Shown: positions 46,332 to 59,716 of the stretch, in pieces
Position numbering within the stretch: the first letter of the stretch is position 1
Layout of the letters: every line of letters starts with the position of its first letter
From: Adiantum capillus-veneris
Taxonomy: Eukaryota; Streptophyta; Polypodiopsida; Polypodiales; Pteridaceae
Assembly (NCBI GenBank): GCA_014529385.2
Contig: CM043951.1
Span: forward strand, 113,134,469-113,198,468
DNA length: 64,000 nt
Direction: 5' to 3'
Notes under the pieces: generated by a model
Seen by the model: the letters and a program-made list of their open reading frames with translations, nothing else
Databases searched by the model: none
What the model was told of the DNA's origin: nothing
Made by a program: the position numbers and the translations under genes

Positions 46332-46434
46332 ACGATCTTCCTGAAATATCGACGCATAAGCCTTGGATTAGCTAACCAATTTTTCTTGTTTTTAAAATTT
46401 TCAGACAGTACGAAATTTTTCCAAACTAACCTAA

Positions 46435-46446
46435 GCTCTGATACCA
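46435..46446 (-). other. C primer-binding site (initiator tRNA-Met)
   Basis: TGGTATCAGAGC on the minus strand, two bases after the TCACA end of the C 5' LTR. Confidence 0.9.
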
Positions 46447-46448
46447 GT

Positions 46449-48911
46449 TGTGAAGTCCCCTCCCCGTCTCACCATGATGGAACTGCAGGACACCTGACGG
46501 TCGCTAGATCCTATGCGGAAACAAACAAAAATTGGTTAAGAAGAAAAAGAAGACCAGTGAATGGTCTTTCGTCACTTAGTGAGTTGAGTCCAAGCCACTA
46601 GTGAAAAAGAGTCTAGCTTCGCCCTAGAAGGGAAGCGTGATTTCGTACTATCGGTCATATTCTCATCTTCCAAGAGGGGAAGTAGCCTCAATGCCTTTTT
46701 TCCCATAATTTTCAGAGGCACGTACATCGAGTTCCTTCCGCTCTGGCGTAATGAGCTATCTAATGACGTACTCTATTGTGCAGCGCAGAGAGTTCTCGAC
46801 TAATCGCGACCACCCATCTTGTAGGCTTTGGCAACCTAAGCCAAGCCCCCACTTTCCACGCCGCACTTACACAGAGTCTTTGTGTGGCCTAGTTACTAAC
46901 ACATTGGTTTTTAACACTTAGGGTTCTTTTTTATATTTCCTCGACACAAGCTCGTTAAGACAGCCCTTCAAACATTGTCAAATCAGCACCAAAACATATC
47001 TGTCCTAGGAAAATACTCAACAAACAATACTTCATTAAAAATTCCAATGTCTTGGAGTCGTGAGGACCTCCAGCCGAGTGTTAACTCCACCCGTTGTCAT
47101 CTGGACGCCCATACAACCAGTCCATGATTTCACCCAATTCATGGAGTAACTCTTCGGGTAAAAATCATGAATCCACTGCATAGAAAGCAAGTCATGGATT
47201 TAGCTCCTGCGATAACTTTGTGAGCTACCGCTCTGTGATCAGTAGGGGATTCATACTAAATCGACATTGAAATAATGAATGAAACTTGTTTGAGATAGTT
47301 TTTCCTACCAACCATTCTTTCCTACTTCCAAGCAGTCTTTCCATAAAGCAATTCTTTCCTATTTACTTCAACTCCAACTTAAATAAAATCTTTAAAAAAT
47401 ACCACTACCGTTGTCTCAGTTGGATTTCCAACATAGTTTGGGGATTTTAAACATTCCTAAGTTATCGTAATGCAATGTTTATGTAAAAATACAAACATTA
47501 AATACATCCAACCTCATGAATTTCCTCCTCGATGCCTTGTGAGATGTCCGGATTTTCTTCTCTCATCGGTGCTTTGCGGTTGTTCACCATGTTGTAGTTC
47601 CCGCCTCGCGGTCATTAGCACCACCAAACCAGGTTATCTTGGGGGCCATATCACTCTACTAGGATTAGTTCTTTCGGAGAAACAAGAGACTAGGCGTAAT
47701 TCCCATAGCAACCAATGAGAAAACTTGACAAGGAATAACCTTATTCTTACACATAATGCTAGATTAAATGACATGCCTTCACAACTGCAAGTATGCAAAC
47801 TAACTCATCGATGCAATGAGATGAATATGGCTTATTTACTCATAAACTCATCCTTAGATTATCATAACCAAACTCCCCTCGTATGCAACATGAAATCAAG
47901 ACTAATGTACTAGCTAAATGCATCATCGTAACATACAATGGTAGATTATAACCATGCTAATACCCAATATAATAGATGATTAACTTCCACACATCATACA
48001 CAATTTGCTAATGCAACACAATACCCTAGTTGTACATCTTGTTTTGTATGCAAGAAGTCTCATAATCATGTCCTAATTTAATGGACAAATCAAGGGTCTA
48101 ATTCCTTGATTAATCCTCAATTTGGGTGTACAAAAAAAAATCTCACCATATCTTAGAGAATCATAGGTGAAGAGCTTTACAACACAACATGCATAACTAG
48201 GAATGATGATTATATGTATAAACTCATGCTTAATTAAAGGAAAACTAACTATCTTTAAGAACCAAGGTGCTCCTTAACCCAACAGTGGAAATAAAATCAA
48301 TGGATGGAAACCATTGACAATACCCCACATATAATAGACAATAGATTATTTAATGCTATAGCCAACTAGCATAATTAAGCTTGACATAGGAATCCTCTAG
48401 AGAAAAGATGCTATGGATCAACTAGAGTAATATAAATTGAATTGCTCACCTCAATTAAACCTCCTTGTGTGTGCTAATTGATGTAGGTAAGCTCCTCCAA
48501 TGGAAGCTCCGGTAGCAGCACTTTCTTATGAGACTTGGGGATTGTGTGTAAATTTGGGTGGGAATAATCCTTATAAAGGCTTCTGGGGTTTCTTGATGGC
48601 CAAGGCATGACCATACCTCCCTTGCCTGCCCCCTCTTGCCAAAAGAAGAAGTAGAGGTGTCACAACCTTCTCACTAACCCCTAGAGGTGTCCGCTTTTTA
48701 CCTAATTGAGTGATACACCTCTCTAATCCATACTTAGCCTCCATTCCACACTCCCATACTTGACCCAACACTTGGAACAAGGCTACCTATACACATGACC
48801 CATGGCCATACATGATGGGGTTACATGCCCATGCATACCCATCCATGCACATCCTCATACATGCCATACACATACCTTAGGAAATGCTAACCTTATGCTA
48901 ACTTGATCTAT
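46449..48911 (-). repeat. C 5' LTR, distal part
   Basis: Collinear with 1313-3838 of the 3' LTR. It is interrupted at CTAT (48908-48911) by Z and continues at 59354-59716. Confidence 0.9.
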
Positions 48912-50846
48912 TGAGGCAAGCTTTTCCATGCATGGGAACCCCCCCATATATCTTTGCCTTTTTACCAAAATATTTCCTATTATATAAGTTACTTTTGATT
49001 TTTTCTTCCCTTTTTCACAAAAGTTTTAACCTTTATTAAATAAATAAGACTTATGCTAATCAATCACGATGTAGCATAAATAAGTAAGCTTTCTTTGTTG
49101 ATCTCTCTTTTGACCTTACATATTAAATATATATATTCTAAATTACATTATATATTTTAGTATTTTCTAATATATTTTTCATGTATGTATATTATTCCAC
49201 CCTACCAAATATTTTATTCACTAGTTTTCATTTTCAAACCTCAACCCCACTTTTAAATTTCAATAATACCTCCATCTAAATGATTTCCAATCTTTTCAAA
49301 ACTCTAGGTCATGTTTTCATACATATGAAGGAGCTTACACTTGAAGGCAAGAGAGAAGTCCACTCAAAGGGGACCACCAAAAGACTTTTGCAGTCACAAA
49401 TAATACATTATTTGGCTGAATTTTTTAAGTAAAGAAGAACCCCGAATCTGAAGGAGCGTTCAACATGAAAGATGTAGCTCGTGATCTCAACTTTTAGCTC
49501 AAATTTCTTCAGAATTTTTAGAGTTATGAACGCGGAGCTATGATTTTCGTAGTGGACCCCAGTTTTCTCGTGTAATGGTGACACAGGCCATCCCCAATTT
49601 TCTTCCCTCTAGAATGGCTATGGTTCTACAAGTCTTCAGGCATCATTACAAGAGACAAGGCTCTTTTAATGAGGTCTTGGCAAGTCTAGAGTGATTCTAT
49701 CACCATTTTTGGAGGATCCATCCTCATCAACAACTATCCACCTTTGACAATCTCTCTTGTAAATTTCTTACCTCTCTCTTCTCCCCCTAATAAGCTTATG
49801 TCTAGCCAAAGCTAGACTATTGTAAATATCTCCTATCCTCTACATCCTACCCACATTCTCTCTTCTTCTCTCTCTATTGACTCTGGTATTTTAAATAATG
49901 AGGAGACAAGATGGGAGCCACAGTCACATGCACCCCATTTTCCTAGTCACCAAAGTGGGACACTCACCTCAAATAGAAATATTGCTAAATCCTCCCCTCC
50001 TTCCCTATATAAGGAGGCCATGAGAGCTCACTTAAAAGAAAACACACACACACCTATCCATACACACTCTTGTGCTACATTCTTGTAGCATGAACCCTAA
50101 TCACATAATCACAACACCATCATCATCACCATCACCATGCACAAAAAATGAGCACCACACCTCCACACCACTTGTAATTAAGGGTTGAAGTCACAATTTC
50201 AAGAAGAAGAAGGGTGGACACACTCATGATATTCCTCGCCATCAACTCCCATCTCTCCATTATGCCTCCTACGATCTTGTCCCCTTCTCATTTTCCTGCC
50301 ATACGCTACCTATTGTATTCATCTTTTGCAAGCAATAAACACACTCCATCTTGGTGCCATACTTTGTGTCTCTTTGGATACATCTCATTGTGAGTATGTA
50401 ATATGCTTGTTCCTTGCCTTTTTTTTCTGCTTATGTAAAGGTGTGCGGATTCGCCACCATACACACACACTCTCTCTCTCCCTCTCATATTCCTATCATC
50501 TTACTACTTCCATCTTGAGGTGTGCAGATTCGCCACCTCTTGTATGATAAGTGAGCATACTCGCAAGTTTCCCCTACCTCATTATCTTCCTTACTAACAT
50601 GCACGAGTAGCAAGCCCATTCTCACTCATTCACCACTCCTCTCACCTTATTCTCCGACCACCCCATTCCACATTTGGGCGTGGATCTTGAAATTTTTTTC
50701 CATGGCATGCTTCATTGTGTATATGTATGCGTCCTAACCGTATATCTTGCTAGGTGGTGCCCCTATTGTGTATCCCCCATGATGAGGCCATTGTGCATAG
50801 TCTTGGTGTAGAGGCCACCGGGTCTATTTTTCACTTCCGCCTCTCA
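48912..50846 (+). repeat. Z 5' LTR
   Basis: A 1,935-bp LTR running from TGAGGCAAGCTTTTCC to CCGCCTCTCA. ORFs inside are not genes. Confidence 0.94.
50006..50014 (+). promoter_or_regulatory. TATA box of Z 5' LTR
   Basis: TATATAAGG, conserved at 58499-58507 in the 3' LTR and in the same type of context as in W. Confidence 0.6.
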
Positions 50847-50848
50847 TT

Positions 50849-50860
50849 TGGTGCCCCCAC
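50849..50860 (+). other. Z primer-binding site
   Basis: TGGTGCCCCCAC two bases after the LTR end, the same core as in W. The priming tRNA was not identified. Confidence 0.65.
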
Positions 50861-50915
50861 GGAGGAGGGCTCTTGAAACCTTCAGTTTACAAGGCTGACA
50901 TGTTTACTTCTCTTC

Positions 50916-51829
50916 ATGGGCGAGTGGCTTCTTGATTTCTCTAATTGGACCACTGAAGAGGAGGAGCTTCAAGCAGGTTTGACACAAGTCATCAAGACAC
51001 TGTTGCCAGGGTGTTGTATTGTTAGCATAGAAGAAGTGGTAAGACCCTCTTTCCCTACTCAGATTGTTTACATTTCTCATCATCCCCGTAAGCGTAAAAG
51101 CAAGGCACAAGCTGCATCATGCTCACATTGTAGCCAAAAACCGCACCTTCGACATGAGTGCAACCCAAAGTGAAGAAAAGGCCATCATTTTCTCCCTCGA
51201 TATCCGCACAGGTGTTCTCACAATGGTAGGCTTTCAAGTAGCACCAGGCTTCTCTACATCTACGTCCCCATCTTTGCCACCTAGTCCACCTACATCCACA
51301 ACAAGCCTTCACAACTTGAGGAAGCTACTACGAACGCGTGGTCCTTCCCTCTCCCTTGCACCAAAACATTCAAGGGTTTTCCAGCGCCGACAATCACCCC
51401 GTCTCCAAAACAAAAGGGTAAATCCTCCAAAGTCTTTCTATACCTCACTCTCATCTCATGAGCCAAGAACTAGAAACAACAGCATGGATTCTACGTCGTC
51501 TACGGAGTGAAGTGGCAGAGCTTGTCATCGACAAGGTCTTTGACACAGGTTTTGCTTGGCGGAAAGACAAGACCCTCCACCTTCAAGGGGTATTGCTTGT
51601 GAATCAAGGCTATGATGACGACTTTACAGCTTGCTATGTATCCATCCAACTTGGATTAATACAAGTGGCAAGACTCACCACCTACCTCATCACACCTGTG
51701 TATACACTAGATGGCACTCTATCTTGCAGGAAAGTGAAGTTGCTCAAAGAGAGAGAGTTCAAGCTTTTCCAAGAGCTTGCTAGAGGGACAGTCCTAGAGC
51801 TAGAAGACGAAGACAACGTTGTCCTCTAG
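50916..51829 (+). pseudogene. Z ORF1 region upstream of gag
   Basis: Three overlapping open pieces. 50916-51173 starts GEWLLDFSNWTTEEEELQA and contains a basic PRKRKSKAQ stretch. The next runs to 51510 and contains FSLDIRTGVLTMVGFQVAPG and a Ser/Pro-rich part. The third, 51458-51829, encodes about 123 residues ending LELEDEDNVVL. The first two have counterparts in W in the same order. They probably derive from one ORF1 with frameshifts, though separate ORFs cannot be excluded. No known domain was recognised. Confidence 0.55.
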
Positions 51830-52243
51830 TACTTTAAATTTGACCTCGACTACCAAGAGCTCTACACCTCCGACTATAACCTTCCACCACGAAGGAGAGA
51901 GCCTTTCCGAATTATCATGTGATGGACCCAGCGCATCAACCTTTTGCAAGGAACCAAACTTATGCACCACAACGAATTCAATCAATCAAAGTAATCTTGG
52001 ATCGCAAGATGTTTTATTAGCAGATCATTACAACCATGTTTGGTAGATAACGACTGCAAGAGATAAACACCTCTTCTCTACCCTTTATCCTCCCTATGAT
52101 TAATCATGAAGTGTCTTTTGAAGTAGTTATTTTCATCCTTGTATAGTATGTTTTCCATCTACGGAACACCCATGTATTGAATCTCTATTTATAAAAAAAA
52201 TAAAAAAATATTTCTAAGTCGAGTTAATTTTCTCACTCTCACA

Positions 52244-53164
52244 ATGGCAAGTGTAGCATTTCCAACCTTTACTGGTAAGGTGGGTGAGGATGTTGCCGAC
52301 TTTCTAGACAACTTGGAAATAGCATGTGTCATCTCTGCGAGAGATGATGATGCTTCGCGCTTGCGCATCTTCCCACTTCTAATGAAGGTGGAGGCAAGAT
52401 CATGGTACAATGCCTTGGCACAAGCAACCAAGGAACGGTGGGACTTATTAAGAGTAGTCTTTGTCAAGCGTTTTGGAGAGGGCACAACATTAGAGAAGCT
52501 ATGGCAATTGTTGACAGAGTTGAAGCAAGGCAGTATGCTGAAATACGCATCATATGAGTCAAAGTTTGTAGATTTATGGGGGCGATGGGTTGCATCGCTA
52601 AGAGAGGATGAGCGGGCACCTGATTTTCTAAAGAAGGATCGGTTTGTGGCTGGGTTATGGCCAACTCTTAAAGAGAAGGTGAAGGGAAGGTTTCCTGCTA
52701 CGTATGAGCTAGCACTTGAAGTGGCCCGCCTTAAAGACAAGAAGTTGCGTCTACAAGCCAGGAATATCGACGAAGAGGAAGCCGTTAGGACCCGACCACC
52801 TCTAGCACCACCTACAACAGCCGCCCAGAGGATTCAACCACAAGAACCAATTGAAGATCAGCAAGACCTGCTCAATCGAATCATCAATCAACTTGAGAAT
52901 CTCTCAGTCCATTTGATACAACAAGGGCATGCACACAATCGCAACCAAGAGCAAGGAAGAGGACAACGAAGGCAAAACCAAGAATACCACTGCCACAATT
53001 GTGGGGAGGATGGTCTTGGCATGTACTACTGTCCACACCCAAGGAGGCAGAATTTCAACAGAGGAGCCAGGCAAAACCAGGTTTCATCACTGAGAGCAAG
53101 ACCACCACCACCGAGGGCACCACAACAAGCACCACCCATGCAAATCCTACAACCACCCATTTAA
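52244..53164 (+). pseudogene. Z gag
   Basis: About 306 codons beginning M-ASVAFPTFTG. The Retrotrans_gag region (FLDNLEIACVISARD, EARSWYNALAQATKERWDLL, VKRFGEGTT, SKFVDLWGRWVASL) is followed by a Gln-rich part and a zinc knuckle at about 52991-53032. The knuckle reads CHNCGEDGLGMYYC: the zinc-binding His of W is a Leu codon here (53015-53017). A TAA at 53162-53164 ends the frame in a proline-rich linker, but the same frame continues without other stops into pol, so a CAA-to-TAA change is likely. Confidence 0.88.
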
Positions 53165-56100
53165 CCACAACCACTACCACCACCACAACCTCTCATTCCA
53201 CCCTTACCCCCACCACTAGTTGGCAATCAAACAGTAAGCGTCATCAGTCTTGAAGGTAAAGGAAAGGAATCTAGCAAAAAGCCGTCCAAGTCACGACGTA
53301 AAATTGACATTGTAGATTTCTCTTTGGGTGAATGTTCTAAACCATATGATTTGGTTCAAGATGTTTCTGTGCAAGGCCCAAAAATCACCTGGCTCCAATT
53401 ACTCCACCTAGCACCTAGGGTGAGGAGACAATGGACAAAGATGGTTAGCACAATACGACCAAAGCCAAAGATAGCTGGGGCTATCTCTGGGAGGAATCTA
53501 GATGACATACTACAAGTGATGGATGCTTACATCAAAGGGCAACACATCTCCAATATCTACATCGATGGTGGCGCACAAATATGCGTCATGAGTGAAAAAA
53601 TGATGCACCGTTTGGGCTTAGAGGTGAGTCGGCCGGCACCATGCCGAGCCAAAATGGCAAATAATTTAAAAGTTCAATGTGTTGGTATCATAAATGCAGT
53701 TAGGATAAAGGCATTCAACACGGAGGTAGATGTGGACATCTTTGTCATGCCACACAAAGGGGAGGGCTATCCTATCATTCTAGGGAGGCCTTGGCTTATG
53801 GCTATGAGAGCTAAGCAGGACTGGGACACCGGCATAATCCAGATGAAGGATGCAAAATGGAGGCCAATACTTTACGACATGAATAAAGGTCGGCAATGCG
53901 ACATGGATCTAGAAACCTCTATGGATGAGTTTTCTAGTGGTGACTCTTCAACCACTTCAGAGGAGGAGTCAACAGTGAGTGAAGAAAGTGACAGTAGAAT
54001 TGAGGTGATGGGGATCATTCTCAAGGACCCTAAGAAGATGGAGCAACCTGATTTCTCATCATCAAACCAAGGGGAGACACCAGGTATACAACCTCTGGTA
54101 GAAGCACGTAAGCTACATCAAATGCTCTCTAGTGAGTTGTGTGGGAAGGAGCGTGAAGATTATATTTTGATGCTAAGTAATTTTACCACATTGTTCATTG
54201 ATGAATATGATAAAATCACTGACATCACAGTAGTTCAACATCACATTAAGCTCAAGGAGGGAAGTAAACCTGTAGTGCAGAAGCTCAGGCAGCTAGGAGT
54301 AATTCAACAAGACGCCCTGCTCAAAGAGGTGAGGAAATTGCTAGAAGCCGGTTTTATCTATACTGTTGAAGACTCAGAGTGGGTTTCTCCAGTGGTAGTC
54401 ACACCAAAGAAGAATGGTAAGTGGAGGGTTTGTGTTGATTACAAGCCTCTTAATGCAGCCACAAAGAGGGACCATTTTCCTCTTCCTTTTCAAGAAAAAA
54501 TTCTCAATGAGGTAGCAGGACATGAGCGCTACACGGTATGTGATGGCTACTCAGGCTACTTCCAAATTAGCATCGCTGAAGAAGATCAAAAGAAGACAAC
54601 CTTTATCACACCATGGGGATGTTTTGCTTACAGAGTTATGCCTTTTGGTCTCACTAATGCTCCAGCCACTTTTCAGCGATATGTAACATTTGTTTTTCAG
54701 CCATTCTTTGGAAAATCAATCCGTATTTTTATTGATGAATTTTTTATCTATAGCTCTCGCTCTCTTCATTTGGAGAAAGTTTATGAAGGTCTAGCTAGGC
54801 TACGAGCTTTGGGTGGCCAACTCAATGTGGAGAAATGCCACATTGGTGAAAGCAAGGTTACTCTTCTTGGCCATGTGATCTCGGCCAACGGCATTGAAGC
54901 TGACCCAAGCAAGGTTCAAGCCTTGGTGGCTTTGACCTCTCCCACCACAACAAAGCAATTGGTCTCTTTTCTTCAAAAGGTGAGGTATTTGAGTAGGTTC
55001 ATTCACTTGCTCTCCCAAGTGGTTCTCCCTTTACAACAAGTTACCCATCAAGAGATCTTCACTTGGAGTGAAGAAAATGAACAACAATTCAATGAGGTAA
55101 AACAAATTCTAGCTTCACTTCCCACCATAGCACCTCCAAAGTGGGACGAGCCATTTTATGTAAACCCTAGTGTTGGCAATGACACACTTGGGGCTGTATT
55201 GATGCAAAAGGATCCTCAAACTTCTTTCATGCGTCCTATCTACTTCTCTAGTCGAATGATGACCCCATCAGAAAAGGGATACACGGCAGTGGAGCACATG
55301 GTGCTTGCATTAATGTTTGCTACCACCAAATTTCGCTCTTATTTATTGTCTAGACCATTCATAATCTTAACAATGGAAGAAGTATTTCCTTATGTAATGC
55401 AGCACATGGATGTTTCTTCTAGGATTTCCAAATGGCTCACAAGGCTACAAGAGTTTGACTACACAATGCAAGTGGAGAACTCCACAAGGGCCAGTCTAGG
55501 AGGTATTCTCACTCATCGCCACTATGAAAAGAAGCTAAAGATAAAGCCAAATGATCAAGATATTACACCCGTACTGGAAGTCCCTAAGGTAGAGGAGGCT
55601 CACTCTCTTTTCTTTGATGGAGCCTACAAGAGGAAAGTGGACAAAGCTGTAGCGGGCATTGTCATCTTCAATGAGCATGGGGATAAAGTTTTCTCCATTG
55701 GGAATCTCTTGGATTCTCACTCTAACAATGAGGTAGAATATGCAGCCTTAACTCTTGGGTTAGAGTGGTGTGTGACACAGGGCATTCAACGGTTAAATGT
55801 ATTTGGTGATGCCATGCTTTTAATAAAACAAATACAAGGAACTTGGGCTTGTAAAAATCATAGCTTGCTAGGCCATTTGCGCAAAGTCAAGGAACTTTTA
55901 GGGAAATTTCAAGTTGTACAATTAAATCATGTCCCTCGAGCAGAAAATCAAGAAGCAGATGCTCTAGCTAGAGAGAAGTTGCAAGATGTTTCAGTGGTGG
56001 GTGCTATCAAGTTGAAGCTTCCTCTCTTCCAAGGTAGCGATTCTATGCTTGACATCATGAGTTTCTTGGACACAGGAGAGTGTCCTAAGGATCTTACTAA

Positions 56101-57376
56101 GGGCCAAAAGCAGTGGCTTGTGCGCAAGGCAACAAAATACCGCCTTATCAATGACGGCCTCTACTGCAAGGGTAAGGATCAAATTCTTAGGCGTGTACCT
56201 CTCTCTAGAGAGATCACTGAAATCATTTCAAGTTGCCATGATGGTGTTTGCGGAGGACACTTTGCACTTGACATCACTAGTAGAAAGATTCTACAAGCCG
56301 GGTTTGTATGGCCTAGTCTACATAGGGATGTGCATCATTGGTGTAAAACATGCAAGGAATGTCAAAAGGCAGGGGATAGGAGGCTCACATATGAGCCACA
56401 GACTCCTATAATCTCATATGGACCATTCGAGAAATGGGGAATTGATGCTATTGGGCCTTTGCCAAGGAGCCAATCAGGTAAATTTTATATCATCATGGGT
56501 GTAGACTACATGACCAGGTGGGCTGAAGCAGTTGCCACCACCTGGATTACAGCTAAGGAAGTGGCTAAGTTCGTATTTGAAAACATTTGTTGCAGTTTTG
56601 GCACTCCTCTTGAAATAATTTCTGACAGGGGACCAGGTTTTAGAGGAGACCTTGTAGGCGGGCTAATGGAGAAGTTAGGTATCTCACGACGACACTCAAC
56701 TCCCTACTACCCACAATGCAATGGTTTGGTGGAAAAGGTAAATGGTATGATCTGCAAGATCATCACTAAACATGTAAACAATCACAAAAGTGATTGGGAC
56801 AAGCATCTTACGGCTGCACTTTGGGCTTATCGCACTTCATTTCGCACATCCCTTGGGTTCACACCATATCACTTGGTGTTTGGTAAGGAAGCCATTTTAC
56901 CCATTGAAGTACAATTGGCTAGTCTCAGGGTGCTAGCTGTGCAGGTGGAACGTCCTAATGCTCATCTCCACAACCACATTCTTGATCTAGAGAGGCTTCA
57001 ACTAGACATAGAAGATACTATCAACTATTATGCAGCACAGGCAGAGCAACGTCGACTTACCTTCAACAAGGGACTTAGGGTAAATGGTCTCAAGAAAGGT
57101 ATGGTGGTCCTACGGTATGATAACAGGTTTGACACTAGGAAGGATAAAAAATTTTCACCCAGATGGGAGGGGCCATTTGTCATTAGAAAGCGCTACGCCA
57201 ATGGCAGTTACCGATTGATGGATGCAGATGGTAGGCTCCACAAAACACGTGTCAATGGATGGAGGTTGAAGCAATACTTTTTGAGATTTGATCAAACACC
57301 TATGATGGAAATCCCCGAGGAGGGAGACTCCTCCACCTCAATTGAAGAAGAATCAAGTACAACGCTAGAGGCATGA
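53165..57376 (+). pseudogene. Z pol: protease, RT, two RNase H domains, integrase
   Basis: Open from the gag stop to TGA at 57374-57376, about 1,400 codons. Protease has YIDGGAQICVMSEKMM near 53565. RT carries DYKPLNAATKRDHFPLP and GLTNAPATFQRY; its catalytic motif reads FIDEF at 54728-54742, where W has FIDDF, so the second catalytic Asp is Glu. The RT-linked RNase H includes SVGNDTLGAVLMQKD (about 55170). A second RNase H follows at about 55600-55990 (FFDGAYKRKVDKAVAGI, NNEVEYAAL, QEADALA). Integrase has the zinc site (HDGVCGGHF, WCKTCKECQ), Asp in GIDAIGPLP and ISDRGPGF, and Glu in NGLVEKVNG. There is no chromodomain. The polypurine tract (CAAGGGAGCG) is at 57391-57400. Confidence 0.93.
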
Positions 57377-57404
57377 ATACCTCTAGCCTTCAAGGGAGCG
57401 CTAA

Positions 57405-59349
57405 TAAGGCAAGCTTTTCCATGCATGGGAACCCCCCCATATATCTTTTCCCTTTTACCAAAATATTTCCTATTATATAAGTTACTTTTGATTTTTTCTT
57501 CCCTTTTTCACAAAAGTTTTAGCCTTTATTAAATAAATAAGACTTATGCTAATCAATCACGATGTAGCATAAATAAGTAAGATTTCTTTGTTGATCTCTC
57601 TTTTGACCTTAAATATTAAATATATATATTCTAAATTACATTATATATTTTAATGTTTTCTAATATATTTTTCATGTATGTATATTATTCCACCCTACCA
57701 AATATTTTATTCACTAGTTTTCATTTTCAAACCTCAACCCCACTTTCAAATTTCAATAATACCTCCATCTAAATGATTTCCAATCTTTTAAAAACTCTAG
57801 GTCATGTTTTCATACACATGAAGGAGCTTACACTTGAAGGCAAGAGAGAAGTCCACTCAAAGGGGACCACCAAAAGACTTTTGCAGCCACAAGTAATACA
57901 TTATTTGGCTGAATTTTTTAAGTAAAGAAGAACCCCGAATCTGAAGGAGCGTTCAACATGAAAGATGTAGCTCGTGATCTCAACTTTTAGCTCAAATTTT
58001 TTCAGAATTTTTGGAGTTATGAACGCGGAGCTATGATTTTTGTAGTAGACCCCAGTTTTCTCGTGTAATGGTGACACAGGCCATCCCCAATTTTCTTCCC
58101 TCTAGAATGGCTATGGTTCTACAAGTCTTCAGGCATCATTACAAGAGACAAGGCTCTTTTAATGAGGTCTTGGCAAGTCTAGAGTGATTCTATCACCATT
58201 TTTGGAGGATCCATCCTCATCAACAACTATCCACCTTTGACAATCTCTCTTGTAAATTTCTTACCTCTCTCTTCTCCCCCTAATAAGCTTATGTCTAGCC
58301 AAAGCTAGACTATTGTAAATATCTCCTATCCTCTACATCCTACCCACATTCTCTCTTCTTCTCTCTCTATTGACTCTGGTATTTTAAATAATGAGGAGAC
58401 AAGATGGGAGCCACAGTCACATGCACCCCATTTTCCTAGTCACCAAAGTGGGACACTCACCTCAAATAGAAATATTGCTAAATCCTCCCCTCCTTCCCTA
58501 TATAAGGAGGCCATGAGAGCTCACTTAAAAGAAAAAACACACACACACACACAAACCTATCCATACACACTCTTGTGCTACATGCTTGTAGCATGAACCC
58601 TAATCACATAATCACAACACCATCATCATCACCATCACCATGCACAAAAAATGAGCACCACACCTCCACACCACTTGTAATTAAGGGTTGAAGGCACAAT
58701 TTCAAGAAGAAGAAGGGTGGACACACTCATGATATTCCTCGCCATCAACTCCCATCTTTCCATTATGCCTCCTACGATCTTGTCCCCTTCTCATTTTCCT
58801 GCCATACGCTACCTATTGTATTCATCTTTTGCAAGAAATCAACACACTCCATCTTGGTGCCATACTTTGTGTCTCTTTGGATACATCTCATTGTGAGTAT
58901 GGTATATGCTTGTTCCTTGCCTTTTTTTTCTGCTTATGTAAAGGTGTGCGGATTCGCCACCATACACACACACTCTCTCTCTCCCTCTCATATTCCTATC
59001 ATCTTGCTACTTCCATCTTGAGGTGTGCAGATTCGCCACCTCTTGTATGATAAGTGAGCATACTCGCAAGTTTCCCCTACCTCATTATCTTCCTTACTAA
59101 CATGCACGAGTAGCAAGCCCATTCTCACTCATTCACCACTCCTCTCACCTTATTCTCCGACCACCCCATTCCACATTTGGGCGTGGATCTTGAAATTGTT
59201 TTCCATGGCATGCTTCATTGTGTATATGTATGTGTCCTAACCGCATATCTTGCTAGGTGGTGCCCCTATTGTGTATCCCCCATGATGAGTCCATTGTGCA
59301 TAGTCTTGGTGTAGAGGCCACCGGGTCTATTTTTCACTTCCGCCTCTCA
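57405..59349 (+). repeat. Z 3' LTR
   Basis: A 1,945-bp partner of 48912-50846, with few differences. It begins TAAGGCAAGC where the 5' copy has TGAGGCAAGC. Confidence 0.94.
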
Positions 59350-59353
59350 CTAT

Positions 59354-59716
59354 ACTACCCCAAATTCAATACTGAAACTGGGTAACTCGAGACAGACCTG
59401 CAGGTAACAAATACGACTACCTGCCATAAATAGCATCTTCCGGCATCCGGACCCTATTTTTAAGGAAATCCAGGTCGGTGCACAGTTTGACGAGCCTGTC
59501 GATCCTAGACCATGTTGGGAATCGAAAACTTTCTATTTTTGGAAATTTTTCACAAAAATTGAATTTGTCCAAAATTAAAAGTTCTACAAGGATCACAACT
59601 AAAAAATGACATCTGATCACTTAAACCTGCTAAAAATAGCATCTTTTGCAAACTGATAATTGAGACTTAAAATTTTACATAGGTGACCCTCTTCTAGGGC
59701 AAGTGGAGACCTTACA
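59354..59716 (-). repeat. C 5' LTR, proximal part
   Basis: Matches 3839-4193 of the C 3' LTR, including the start TGTAAGGTCTCCAC on the minus strand at 59716. It is followed by the ATCAA duplication at 59717-59721. Confidence 0.9.

Larger units (their letters stand above)
48912..59349 (+). mobile_element. Z: Tat-type Ty3/gypsy element with dual RNase H
   Basis: A full-length 10.4-kb element: 5' LTR 48912-50846, primer site 50849-50860, ORF1 region 50916-51829, gag-pol 52244-57376, and 3' LTR 57405-59349. CTAT is duplicated (48908-48911, 59350-59353). The empty site is visible in the intact C LTR as GATCTATACTAACC. The LTRs are nearly identical, so insertion is recent. It is the same lineage as W by domain order, primer site and ORF1. 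Confidence 0.93.
1313..59716 (-). mobile_element. Element C: Ty3/gypsy chromovirus, interrupted by three nested insertions
   Basis: A complete but fragmented minus-strand LTR retrotransposon. In its own 5'-3' order it has a 5' LTR (59716-59354 plus 48911-46449), an initiator-Met primer site (46435-46446), a small ORF (46331-46013 plus 23323-23243), gag (22887-21927), protease, RT and RNase H (21902-20272), then RNase H end, integrase and chromodomain (5903-4225), and a 3' LTR (4193-1313). The 5-bp duplication ATCAA flanks it at 1308-1312 and 59717-59721. Removing C and one ATCAA rejoins the H gag reading frame. The nested insertions are X1 (5908-20267), X2 (23324-46012) and Z (48912-59349). 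The chromodomain defines it as a chromovirus; its exact clade was not determined. Confidence 0.9.
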
